Positions 19,696-27,613 of a DNA stretch of 64,000 nt are shown one piece after another. Positions within the stretch are counted from its first letter, which is position 1; every line of letters starts with the position of its first letter. The notes below the pieces were generated by a model. It was not told the origin of the DNA. It worked only from the letters and a program-made list of their open reading frames with translations, and made no database searches. The DNA is taken from positions 1 to 64,000 of the forward strand of contig CAZTZY010000002.1 in assembly GCA_964617765.1 (NCBI GenBank). Reading direction: 5' to 3'. A program made the position numbers and the translations under genes. Source of the DNA: CAZTZY01 sp964617765 (GTDB lineage Bacteria; Pseudomonadota; Gammaproteobacteria; Pseudomonadales; DT-91).

Positions 19696-20218
19696 CTATT
19701 GTACGTAAAAAGCGTCCAAAGTGTCCACTAGAAAGGGCCATTCCTGGATAAACCTTTTCCTAAATTTTCTGTTTATCCCGAATTGAGGTATTTGACAGCT
19801 GAATATGCTCAAAAAAGAAGCGACCGAGTATTTTCCGGCCCCGTCACTTTTTTCAGGATTACCCATAAGCGCGTAGGTTTGCCTTAAATAACCCAAACCG
19901 CCACCCAGAAAATTCATCACCGAATCTTCATAGGCAAATCCGTGCTCAGTCGAAAAACCGTCAAAGACTTCAATATAAAAGGCAAGAAACTGCGCAATGA
20001 TAGCTGCATCCAAAGCTGCATCTTGAGGATTTACACCAAAAAACACTAATACCAATAAACGTACCGGCAACTTCCCAACCGATCAACAGCGTATCTTCTA
20101 CCAGGCTGCTCCAGGAATCAGTCAACCCTATATTGCCGGGATCAACCTGACCTAACTCTGTGGAAATTTGTTGCTCTGCCGAAAACGCCAGACCACACAC
20201 TGAAAACAAACAGTGCAA
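19696..20218 (-). pseudogene. Small exported protein gene, apparently frameshifted; function unknown
   Basis: Two overlapping minus-strand frames read as one protein with a break. The first (start 20218, probably TTG) gives a short hydrophobic start resembling a signal peptide (CLFSVCGLAFSA), then a stretch ending GWEVAGTFIGISVF. The second frame continues GVNPQDAALDAAIIAQFLAFY to a stop at 19696. Removing one base from the T6 run at about 20038-20043 would join them into a protein of about 173 residues. Either the gene is broken, or the homopolymer is a sequencing error, or slippage restores the frame. I recognise no domain. It starts about 15 bases after the ychJ stop, so the two are probably co-transcribed, and a terminator follows at 19611-19650. 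Confidence 0.5.
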
Positions 20219-20235
20219 TGATACATCGCCAACAG

Positions 20236-20640
20236 CTAATTACTCTTCTGCTCGCCATCAAGATAAAACCAATGGCCATTTTCCAACACAAAGCGGCTCA
20301 CTTCCTGCAAGCGGTAAGCCCTGCCATCAATCTTGTAGCGCGCCACAAAATCCACCAGTGCATGTGTGGCATCCACCGGTTCATGGCGCTTGATGGTCAA
20401 ACCCAGCCAGTGCATCGCAACTTTATTGGGTTCTGCTGCATCAGCAGGCCGTGTTGAAGCATGCCAGCTTGAGTGGACATAAGCCGGAATATCCAGCGCA
20501 AAGGCACAATAGCGCGAGCGCATCAACGCCTCGGCCGAAGCTGCCGGCAAACCCTGATGCAAGGGCTCGCAACAATCTGCATAATTTTTCTTGCTGCCGC
20601 ACGGACAAGCCAGCACTGAAGGATTATTTTGTTTAGGCAT
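20236..20640 (-). CDS. ychJ: YchJ-family protein with SEC-C zinc motif
   Basis: Protein of 134 residues with an N-terminal SEC-C-type zinc-binding motif, ACPCGSKKNYADCCEPLHQG, followed by an NTF2-like domain containing EALMRSRYCAFAL and YVHSSWHAS, the YchJ hallmark. Its molecular function is not established; the metal site suggests a binding or chaperone-like role. I chose ATG 20640 (MPKQNNPS), just before the zinc motif, because the open frame upstream adds 21 unconserved residues. No C-terminal SEC-C repeat is visible, unlike E. coli YchJ, which ends with a second one. Confidence 0.85.
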   Translation of the reverse strand: MPKQNNPSVLACPCGSKKNYADCCEPLHQGLPAASAEALMRSRYCAFALDIPAYVHSSWHASTRPADAAEPNKVAMHWLGLTIKRHEPVDATHALVDFVARYKIDGRAYRLQEVSRFVLENGHWFYLDGEQKSN

Positions 20641-20731
20641 ATATACTGTCCACTGTTTTAAGAAATCTCTGCATAAATCAACTTTGCCATTCCGAACCCA
20701 CAAACTTCAACGATCATCATAGGGGTCATCA

Positions 20732-20808
20732 TAGGGGCGCAATTTATTGCGCCTGCATTTGACCGATCTTTATCTACAACCAGCGGGCTTGATGAATCAA
20801 GCCCCTAT
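20732..20808. repeat. REPIN-like element with TAGGGGC/GCCCCTA ends, copy 1
   Basis: TAGGGGCGCAATTTATTGCGCC forms one hairpin and GGGCTTGATGAATCAAGCCCC a second, separated by about 30 bases; the whole is bounded by TAGGGGC and GCCCCTA in inverted orientation. A short tandem, TCATCATAGGGG, precedes it. Similar sequence occurs at 22114-22138 and 22181-22250. It lies between ychJ and moeA. The remaining part, 20820-20905, carries CACTGCACTCGAAATGACAGTG, another small palindrome of a kind often dispersed in genomes. Confidence 0.75.
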
Positions 20809-20910
20809 ATGAATGGCTGAGTTTCCCTGCATACAGCCAAGTGAAGAATCTACTCTATTAAAGTTGTTAGAGTACTCACTGCACTCGAAATGACAGTGAT
20901 GAGAGGTTCC

Positions 20911-22095
20911 TTAAAAAGCAATATAGACCACTTTATCCCCGTCGCGAGTAGTCACATCTTGCGGAATGCGCGCAAAACCTGTCGCCCACACCACCGAACT
21001 CAACACCCCCGAACCCTGGTGTGTAAAAGGCACCAGCCACTCCACACCATCAATTACCTGCAATTGCACGCGCAAGAACTCTTCCCGTTTCGGGTTCATC
21101 GCCTTATACAGCTTTACCGGGTATTTTTTCGGCGCAGATACCGCCTCACACAAACCCTGCAGCTTCAATAAAAAAGGTTTGGCAAAAAGATGAAACGTCG
21201 CAAACGCCGACACCGGATTGCCTGGTAAACCGATCACCGGCTTACCCGAAATCATGCCAAACGATAAAGGCTTGCCAGGCTTCATCGACACCTTCCACAA
21301 ATTCATCTCGCCCAACGCACTGATCGCCTGTTTCACCAGATCAGCATCGCCCACCGAGACACCGCCAATACTCAACACCGCATCATTCGCCGCGCATAAT
21401 TGCGCAAACGCCGCGCTAATGGCAGGCAAATCATCGCGCACAAAACGCGCATCAACCACAAACCCCAGGGCCTGCAATTCCGCCTGCAACATATACAGGT
21501 TGGAATTATAAATCTGCCCCACTGCCAGCCCCGATCCCGGCTCTTTTAACTCATCACCAGTTGCCAGCAAGCCAATTGACAAGGACTGGTAGACATTCAC
21601 ACTGGCAATGCCACCTGCCACCATATAGCCAATATGTTTGGGTTGCAGGTGCACGCCTTTACGCAGTAATAAAGCGCCGTTTTTAATATCCTCACCCTGG
21701 CAGCGTATATGCTGGCCAGCAACAGGCATTTCATTAATGGTGACTGAATTATCATCATAAGTGCAATCTTCCTGCAGGATGATCGCATCAGCATAATCCG
21801 GCACCACACTGCCGGTGAACAATCGCACCGCCGTATTAGCGTGCATCGGGACAGGCGCAGCACCGGCAAAGATTTTTTGCGAAACCGGCAAGGTCGCACT
21901 GGCAGGAATATCCGCACAACGCACAGCAAAACCATCCATCGCCGAATTATTTTGCGGCGGCACATCACACAGCGCATAAACATCGTCAGCCAGAATACGA
22001 CCCAAAACCTGATCCACAGAAATCATTTCCGTAACGGCTGCCGATTGCGCAATAGAACCTAACAATTGCTGTATGGCTTCATCGAAAGTGAGCAT
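20911..22095 (-). CDS. moeA: Molybdopterin molybdenumtransferase MoeA
   Basis: Inserts molybdate into adenylylated molybdopterin to complete molybdenum cofactor. Family blocks are PPQNNSAMDGFAVR, FTGSVVPDYADAIILQED, GLLATGDEL, SIGGVSVGDADLVKQAI and MKPGKPLSFG, followed by GLPGNPVSAFATF and a C-terminal beta domain. The 394-residue length is slightly below that of E. coli MoeA. It is downstream of mobA and moaA on the same strand, separated from moaA by 185 bases that hold palindromic repeats. Confidence 0.95.
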   Translation of the reverse strand: MLTFDEAIQQLLGSIAQSAAVTEMISVDQVLGRILADDVYALCDVPPQNNSAMDGFAVRCADIPASATLPVSQKIFAGAAPVPMHANTAVRLFTGSVVPDYADAIILQEDCTYDDNSVTINEMPVAGQHIRCQGEDIKNGALLLRKGVHLQPKHIGYMVAGGIASVNVYQSLSIGLLATGDELKEPGSGLAVGQIYNSNLYMLQAELQALGFVVDARFVRDDLPAISAAFAQLCAANDAVLSIGGVSVGDADLVKQAISALGEMNLWKVSMKPGKPLSFGMISGKPVIGLPGNPVSAFATFHLFAKPFLLKLQGLCEAVSAPKKYPVKLYKAMNPKREEFLRVQLQVIDGVEWLVPFTHQGSGVLSSVVWATGFARIPQDVTTRDGDKVVYIAF

Positions 22096-22113
22096 GGAAT
22101 TCCAACTTAAATC

Positions 22114-22138
22114 AGGGCTTGATGAATCAAGCCCCTAC
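22114..22138. repeat. REPIN-like element, half copy (one hairpin)
   Basis: CAGGGCTTGATGAATCAAGC followed by CCCTA: a single hairpin identical in its core to the right half of the element at 20732-20808. It is 19 bases upstream of the moeA start codon. Confidence 0.75.
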
Positions 22139-22180
22139 ATATTTACCGAAACAAAATATCCCTATATACATAACGCTTCG

Positions 22181-22250
22181 TAGGGGCGCCATTCATGGCG
22201 CCCGCAGGTTACCGCATTAAATCAACGGGCTTGATGAATCAAACCCCTAC
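22181..22250. repeat. REPIN-like element with TAGGGGC end, copy 2
   Basis: TAGGGGCGCCATTCATGGCGCC (first hairpin), a spacer of about 24 bases, then GGGCTTGATGAATCAAACCCC and TAC (second hairpin with one mismatch). The layout equals that of 20732-20808, although the first loop differs, with compensating changes in the stem. It sits in the moaA-moeA gap. Confidence 0.78.
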
Positions 22251-22279
22251 ATATTCAGAACAAAATACACCTGCAAACC

Positions 22280-23272
22280 TCATCCGCCGGTCATATTCAT
22301 AAAGCGCACCACCTGCACTTCATCGCTGTTTATATCAAAGCGGTGCGATTCCGGCTTTCGCGTCATAGCATCAACAATCGCCGCTTTCAATGTCTCTAAC
22401 GGCTGCGCTGATTGCCGAATCACGCTGCGTAAATCCACTGCACTATCATCACTCAGGCACAACACCAAACCGCCCTTGCGCGTCACCCTTACCCGATTAC
22501 AACTGCCGCAAAAATTATTACTGTGCGGCGAAATAAAACCCACCTGCGTTTCGCTATGGGGAATGGCGTAATACCGCGCCGGGCCCGATTGCAACAGCTT
22601 CTGCGTTTGCGGAATTAAATTAAAACGCTCGCTTAACTGCGCTTTCACCGCATCATTGGAAAGATAACGTTCGCTGCGGCTATATCCCGGCATCTTGCCC
22701 ATCGGCATCTCCTCGATAAAGGCAATATGAATGCCTTTCTCCACCGCAAAATCCACCAAGTCTGTTAACTCAGTATCATTAAAACCTTTCGAAACGACTG
22801 CATTTAATCGAATACGCTCAATACCCGCAGCAATCGCCGCATCAATGCCTGCCAGCACCGGCGCCAGTTTGCCCACACGCGTAATGGCTGAAAACGTCTC
22901 GGCATTCACTGAATCGAGACTGATATTCAACTGTTTCACTTTGGAATTTTTTATCACTGCAATGTTATCAACCAGCAAAGCACCATTAGTGGTCAGCGCA
23001 ATCCGTTCAAGATTATCCAGTTGGCTGATAGATTCTAACAGGTGCGCAAAATCGGGATGAATCAACGGCTCTCCACCGGTGAGTCGAATTTTTTTCACGC
23101 CCAGATCAACAAAAGCCCGACAAATCAGAATAATCTCTTCAACCTCAAGATTCTCGCTCTTAGGGGCGAACTGCATATCTTCCGGCATACAATACGTGCA
23201 ACGAAAATTGCAGCGATCCGTTAACGAAACGCGCAAATAATCAATATGCCTGCCAAATTGATCAATTAACAT
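22280..23272 (-). CDS. moaA: GTP 3',8-cyclase MoaA (molybdenum cofactor step 1)
   Basis: Radical-SAM enzyme that with MoaC converts GTP to cyclic pyranopterin monophosphate. The N-terminal [4Fe-4S] motif is CNFRCTYCMPED, followed by IRLTGGEPLIHPDF. The C-terminal cluster is in NNFCGSCNRVRVTRKGGLVLC. The protein ends in Gly-Gly, the tail needed for activity in known MoaA. The 330-residue length is normal. Its start overlaps the mobA stop by seven bases. moaC, moaE and moaD are not in the window. Confidence 0.96.
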   Translation of the reverse strand: MLIDQFGRHIDYLRVSLTDRCNFRCTYCMPEDMQFAPKSENLEVEEIILICRAFVDLGVKKIRLTGGEPLIHPDFAHLLESISQLDNLERIALTTNGALLVDNIAVIKNSKVKQLNISLDSVNAETFSAITRVGKLAPVLAGIDAAIAAGIERIRLNAVVSKGFNDTELTDLVDFAVEKGIHIAFIEEMPMGKMPGYSRSERYLSNDAVKAQLSERFNLIPQTQKLLQSGPARYYAIPHSETQVGFISPHSNNFCGSCNRVRVTRKGGLVLCLSDDSAVDLRSVIRQSAQPLETLKAAIVDAMTRKPESHRFDINSDEVQVVRFMNMTGG

Positions 23273-23844
23273 AAAGTATCCAATAAAGCCTGAAAATCCT
23301 CAGGTGTATTCATATTACAACATTGACCTTTTCCCACTGTACAGGCGACCCCCACAAAAGGCATAGTTTTATACCATTTCAAAACCGAACGCTCGCCTGA
23401 TTGCAAATATTGGAACAACGTATTTTTAACCGTTGTACGCCACACAGCCATCAATGGATGTGCATTACCGTCTTGCTCTAGATACGCAATATCTGCGCCA
23501 CTTTCCGTCAAAGCATCTAGCAAACGGCACTTCAAGTCATCACCGAAGCCAAAACTGTCACATGGCATTATCCACAAAAAATCAGCATTGGTAGTATTCA
23601 AGGCTGATAATGCCCCCGATAAAGGCCCTTCATACTGCTTGAACACATCGGCAATCATCAAGACATTCTGCTGTGATATATCAGCTGTTATCGCATTACC
23701 GGCAATAAAAATCTGCTTCACTTGAGGCTGCATCTGTTCAATCTGGTGCTGCAGCAGGGTTTTACCCGCAACCATCAAACTGGCTTTATCACGTCCCATA
23801 CGCAGGCTTTGACCACCTGCCAAAATGACACCATCAATTATCAT
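23266..23844 (-). CDS. mobA: Molybdenum cofactor guanylyltransferase MobA
   Basis: Transfers GMP from GTP to molybdenum cofactor, giving the bis-MGD form used by DMSO reductase-family enzymes. The N-terminal nucleotide motif is GVILAGGQSLRMGRDKASL; IMPCDSFGFGDD is the metal-binding aspartate block, and AHPLMAVW the later conserved motif. I chose ATG 23844 (MIIDGVILAGG), giving 192 residues; an upstream in-frame start would add eight unconserved residues. It is the first gene of a probable mobA-moaA-moeA operon. Confidence 0.92.
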   Translation of the reverse strand: MIIDGVILAGGQSLRMGRDKASLMVAGKTLLQHQIEQMQPQVKQIFIAGNAITADISQQNVLMIADVFKQYEGPLSGALSALNTTNADFLWIMPCDSFGFGDDLKCRLLDALTESGADIAYLEQDGNAHPLMAVWRTTVKNTLFQYLQSGERSVLKWYKTMPFVGVACTVGKGQCCNMNTPEDFQALLDTLC

Positions 23845-24230
23845 CGTCACTTCAACGAAACTCCTCACTGATAGTGATAACTTTATATTACCTGCTTAAA
23901 CATAAATACCTTCATACAAACAGTCGAGAGCCGAAAATTTTAAAACGGGTTATTACAAAAGCTGTCTATTATCTTGGCAGCGGCTTGAGTAGGCGCCTTT
24001 TATCTGCTATTTTTCCAATAAATTCAAATAATTATCGACGCAGTATGGCTAATTAATTTGCCGTACAATAATGAGCCTATATGCAAAAGCTGCTTACATT
24101 TACAGGTTAAGGAACGCCACAACCAGCAATATGCCAAATTCACCACCATAAAATAAAGAACAAGCTATTCTTAAGAACTATCGGGCGTTCCAATCCTCAG
24201 GAATATCCTGAAAAAAACAGGAAAAACAAT
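23845..24230. other. Intergenic region between mobA and the UDP-sugar dehydrogenase gene
   Basis: Divergent promoter region of 386 bases with no convincing gene. Two features stand out: GGAACGCC (24111-24118) matches GGCGTTCC (24184-24191) as an 8-base inverted repeat 65 bases apart, and TCAGGAATATCCTGA (24197-24211) is a perfect small hairpin 20 bases before the start codon. AGGAAAAAC at about 24219 is the ribosome site of the next gene. I see no clear -10/-35 pair. Confidence 0.5.
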
Positions 24231-25508
24231 ATGCTTACCCAAGACAACATTAAACTGGCCATTATCGGTCTTGGATATGTTGGCCTGCCTTTATCGGTTG
24301 AGTTTGGCAAACACCGTAAAGTGGTTGGCTTTGATATCAACGTTACTCGTATCAAGTCACTTGAATGTGGCGAGGATACCACCCTTGAAGTCACTCCGGA
24401 CGACCTTGCCAGTGCCACGCTTCTGGAATTCAGTAATGACCTGAACAGTATTGCCGCTTGTAATGTATTTATTGTTACCGTGCCTACACCTGTCGATGCC
24501 CATAAAAGACCCAATCTTGCACCATTGATTGAAGCATCAGAAACGATTGGTAAAGTATTGAAAAAGGGTGACATCGTTATTTATGAATCCACTGTATATC
24601 CAGGAGCTACAGAAGATGATTGTGTACCAGTACTGGAAAGGGTATCAGGCCTTGTCTTCAATAAGGATTTTTTTGCCGGTTACAGCCCCGAACGCATCAA
24701 TCCTGGCGATAAAGAACATAGGGTGACCAATATTAAAAAGGTCACCTCAGGATCTACTCCCGATGTAGCTAATCTGGTAGACCTTCTTTATCAGGAAATA
24801 ATAACAGCAGGGACCCACAAAGCGAGCAGCATAAAAGTCGCCGAAGCCTCCAAGGTTATAGAAAATACCCAGAGAGACATCAATATTGCCATTGTGAATG
24901 AATTTGCACAGATATTTAATGCCATGGGCATTGATACCAGCGATGTACTGGCGGCTGCCGGAACCAAATGGAATTTTCTGCCATTTCGACCGGGCCTTGT
25001 AGGCGGTCACTGCATTAGTATAGATCCCTATTACCTTTGTCATAAATCACAAAGCAATGGCTATATCCCTGACATATTGATTGCCGGTCGACGCATTAAT
25101 GATGGCATGAGCCGTTATGTAGCTAATCAGGTCATGGGCTTGATGATCACTAAACGTTTGCACATCAAGGATGCAAAGGTTCTGATTTTGGGAGCCGCAT
25201 TTAAGGAAAACTGTCCTGACATAAGAAATTCACGCGTTATCGATATTGTTGAATGTTTCAATGATGTCGGTGCCCATGTTGATATTTGTGATCCCTGGGT
25301 TGACCATCAAGATATGCAACGCGAGTATCAAATCAATTTGATAGATTCACCTCATTATGCAGAGTACGATGCCATTATATTGGCCGTTGCCCATAAACAG
25401 TTTCTGGATATTGGATCAGCCTTCATACGCTCCAAAATGAAAGAGGGCGCTGTATTCTACGATATAAAATCAGTGTTAGACCGCGAATATATTGATGGCA
25501 GATTGTAA
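24231..25508 (+). CDS. tviB: UDP-N-acetylhexosamine dehydrogenase (TviB/WbpO type)
   Basis: NAD-dependent oxidation of a UDP-N-acetyl sugar to the uronic acid, for capsule, O-antigen or exopolysaccharide. The N-terminal Rossmann motif is IGLGYVGLPLSVEFG; ESTVYPGATEDDCVP and SPERINPGDKEH are substrate blocks. The catalytic cysteine is in GGHCISIDPYYL, and GAAFKENCPDIRNS opens the C-terminal domain. The 425-residue length matches TviB/VipA and WbpO rather than glucose-specific Ugd. No other polysaccharide genes are beside it, so its product is not defined here. GAACCG-type capsule operon signals were not seen. Confidence 0.88.
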   Translation: MLTQDNIKLAIIGLGYVGLPLSVEFGKHRKVVGFDINVTRIKSLECGEDTTLEVTPDDLASATLLEFSNDLNSIAACNVFIVTVPTPVDAHKRPNLAPLIEASETIGKVLKKGDIVIYESTVYPGATEDDCVPVLERVSGLVFNKDFFAGYSPERINPGDKEHRVTNIKKVTSGSTPDVANLVDLLYQEIITAGTHKASSIKVAEASKVIENTQRDINIAIVNEFAQIFNAMGIDTSDVLAAAGTKWNFLPFRPGLVGGHCISIDPYYLCHKSQSNGYIPDILIAGRRINDGMSRYVANQVMGLMITKRLHIKDAKVLILGAAFKENCPDIRNSRVIDIVECFNDVGAHVDICDPWVDHQDMQREYQINLIDSPHYAEYDAIILAVAHKQFLDIGSAFIRSKMKEGAVFYDIKSVLDREYIDGRL

Positions 25509-25618
25509 TTTATGCTGAACCCTTGTCTGAAATTGTATATACAGCCATTTTTTGGGCGTGATGGATTCATTACAATGAAGAAGTTTTTGGATTCTGCTAT
25601 TTCTTACAAAACCAGCTT

Positions 25619-25627
25619 TGCTATACT
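25619..25627 (+). promoter_or_regulatory. Extended -10 promoter of the YfaZ-like gene
   Basis: TGCTATACT matches an extended -10 (TG-n-TATACT, consensus TATAAT). It is 50 bases before the chosen ATG at 25677, with the ribosome site TTGAGG between them. No good -35 lies 17 bases upstream, as is usual for extended -10 promoters. Confidence 0.45.
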
Positions 25628-25676
25628 GCTAGGGCCATTTGGCTCAGCTCAACCTTGCGTAACCTTGAGGTATTTC

Positions 25677-26309
25677 ATGAAACATTGCATCGCTCTTATT
25701 AGCCTGCTTACCATCACCACCATCACCAATGCCGATCAACTTGAAATCAGCCTGAGCGACAAATCCATCGATGGGGCATATGAAACCTATTACAGTAACA
25801 ATTTCAGCACCCAGATTTCTCTTATGCATACCGACATGGATAATGTTGAAAATGTCGATGCCTCATTCGACTATAGCAAGGCTGCCCCCCCCCTGTTTTT
25901 ATCAAACATCGAAGATAACACCCAAACCAATATGGCCGGTTTCGGTATGTTTGCTAATGGTAAACAGGGCAATATCAAAACGCATTTAGGTGGCAAGGTT
26001 TTTTATATTGATTCAGAACATGGGAATGATTTATTTGGCATTGCTTTAGGCGGCGCACTGGATGCCTATATTCGTCCCAACTTTTTTATCAGCGGCCAAA
26101 TCCTTTATGCCCCTGATATTATTACCTCTGGCGATTTTGACAATTACTTTGAACTCAGCACACGTGCCAACTTCCAGATCATTCAAAATGCTTCCATTTA
26201 TATCGGTTATAAAGATATGGAAGCCGATTTTGATAAACATGGCAGCAGCAGTTCCGCAAACCGTGAGTTTTTTAAAGGCGCTTTTGTGGGATTCCGTTTC
26301 AATCTCTAA
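25677..26309 (+). CDS. YfaZ-family outer membrane protein
   Basis: Predicted outer-membrane beta-barrel of 210 residues. The signal peptide MKHCIALISLLTITTITNA ends before DQLEISLSD. The mature part alternates polar and hydrophobic residues and ends with a terminal aromatic-containing strand, GAFVGFRFNL. The opening motif and the IALGGALDAYIRPNFFISGQ region fit the YfaZ family, whose function is unknown. I chose ATG 25677 because it starts a clear signal peptide and has GAGG upstream; the longer frame to 25512 has none. It is not obviously linked to the sugar dehydrogenase gene 168 bases upstream. Confidence 0.75.
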   Translation: MKHCIALISLLTITTITNADQLEISLSDKSIDGAYETYYSNNFSTQISLMHTDMDNVENVDASFDYSKAAPPLFLSNIEDNTQTNMAGFGMFANGKQGNIKTHLGGKVFYIDSEHGNDLFGIALGGALDAYIRPNFFISGQILYAPDIITSGDFDNYFELSTRANFQIIQNASIYIGYKDMEADFDKHGSSSSANREFFKGAFVGFRFNL

Positions 26310-26332
26310 CAATGCTGCACACAAGCTTGCCT

Positions 26333-27457
26333 TCAATCAAAAATGATTTCAACCCTGAAGGTAAGCGCTGCAATAGCGTCAAAATCATGCACTTCTGACC
26401 AAACCACACTGGGGACTACCTCTCCATAAAGCCAGTGTTCATAGAGCCTCCTGCGATAGCTGGCATCCACAAAATAACTCTGTAAATGCGAGACAGGATG
26501 GTCTTGATAAAATGCTCCTGTCCGATATAAAAAAACATCCCTTTCAGTGAGGATATGCTGGAAAGTCACCACCTCTGAAAATTCGAGAATTTGATCGACA
26601 TCGTGCCATTGCATATTAATAACATTGAAAAATGTCCAGTCAGGATCCAATGGACGCTCCAGGGAAAATGTCGAATGCTCACCAAAACCTTCATGATCGA
26701 AATAATAGACTGAATGCTTGAGATTGGCCGACCAAAAGTCGGTTATCTGGTACCGACGACGCATGTTAAAACGCACGAAGGGATTAAGCGGTAATGGTGC
26801 CTTGACTCCTACATCAAAATCGTTTTTCCAATACCGCCAGTCATTGAGGATAAACCTGATTGCCCCAATCGAACCATCAGTCGTTTGTAATGCCTGCTCC
26901 CGAGTTTTATTGTCTTGCTGTTGTTGCTCAAGCGTCTCAAATTCATCAGGATCGGTTTCAAATATCAGTGACCATCGATATCTGGTTTTAGGTAAATCAA
27001 CCTTCAGCCTTATATTATTATTGGGGTAAGTATGCCCACCTTCCTCGAATATATAACCTAATCGCAAACGGATATAACTTTCACTCTCGATAATGGTTTT
27101 ATCACCCGATAAAAAATTATCGACTGACCCTGTGAGTTTTTGTACTGCACTACCGACATAGCGCCGACTACTCTCAATCCATTGATAGGTTTTACCTGAA
27201 ACGGTAATCGTCTTCCCATCTTCAAGTGCATCGTCATATACTACACCCTTGTCTGTTTCTACGGTTTTGAATTCTTCAACCACCGTAACCTCTTCAACGG
27301 TCTTAGGCACTTCAATAGGCACTTCAATAGGTACTTCAACGACTGGCTCATTTTCAACGATTTCGGTTTCTTCCGCCCAAATCAAGACCGGATCAAGCAA
27401 ATAGCTAAATAGTAAAAGTGTCGAACATTGTCTCAGGCAATACCAAAATGATCTCAT
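26333..27457 (-). CDS. Predicted outer membrane beta-barrel protein, function unknown
   Basis: Protein of 374 residues with an N-terminal hydrophobic segment (about 9-28) that looks like a signal sequence ending near WAEE. A Val/Glu/Pro-rich linker with the internal repeat VEVPIEVPIEVP (about 40-51) follows. From about 130 onwards it consists of strands rich in Tyr, Trp and Arg such as YIRLRLGYIF and TRYRWSLIFE, ending in LTFRVEIIFD, a plausible barrel-closing strand. I cannot name the family. It is convergent with the YfaZ-like gene and divergent from the TatT lipoprotein gene. Confidence 0.65.
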   Translation of the reverse strand: MRSFWYCLRQCSTLLLFSYLLDPVLIWAEETEIVENEPVVEVPIEVPIEVPKTVEEVTVVEEFKTVETDKGVVYDDALEDGKTITVSGKTYQWIESSRRYVGSAVQKLTGSVDNFLSGDKTIIESESYIRLRLGYIFEEGGHTYPNNNIRLKVDLPKTRYRWSLIFETDPDEFETLEQQQQDNKTREQALQTTDGSIGAIRFILNDWRYWKNDFDVGVKAPLPLNPFVRFNMRRRYQITDFWSANLKHSVYYFDHEGFGEHSTFSLERPLDPDWTFFNVINMQWHDVDQILEFSEVVTFQHILTERDVFLYRTGAFYQDHPVSHLQSYFVDASYRRRLYEHWLYGEVVPSVVWSEVHDFDAIAALTFRVEIIFD

Positions 27458-27613
27458 AGCTAAAGTTTACACGCTGATACCAATAATTTCTTAAAATACA
27501 ATAGGATAATTTGGGCATCCGAACAGTGGCCTGACACACATAAGCAAGAGGGTGCCTCCTACGGTTATTTTTATGCTACAGTTAGCTGACTATTTATTTG
27601 AGGAAAATACTCC

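Noticed and set aside
23874..24056. Plus-strand open frame of 60 codons in the mobA/UDP-sugar dehydrogenase gap
   Set aside because: No ribosome site, no homology that I recognise, and biased composition typical of AT-rich intergenic DNA.
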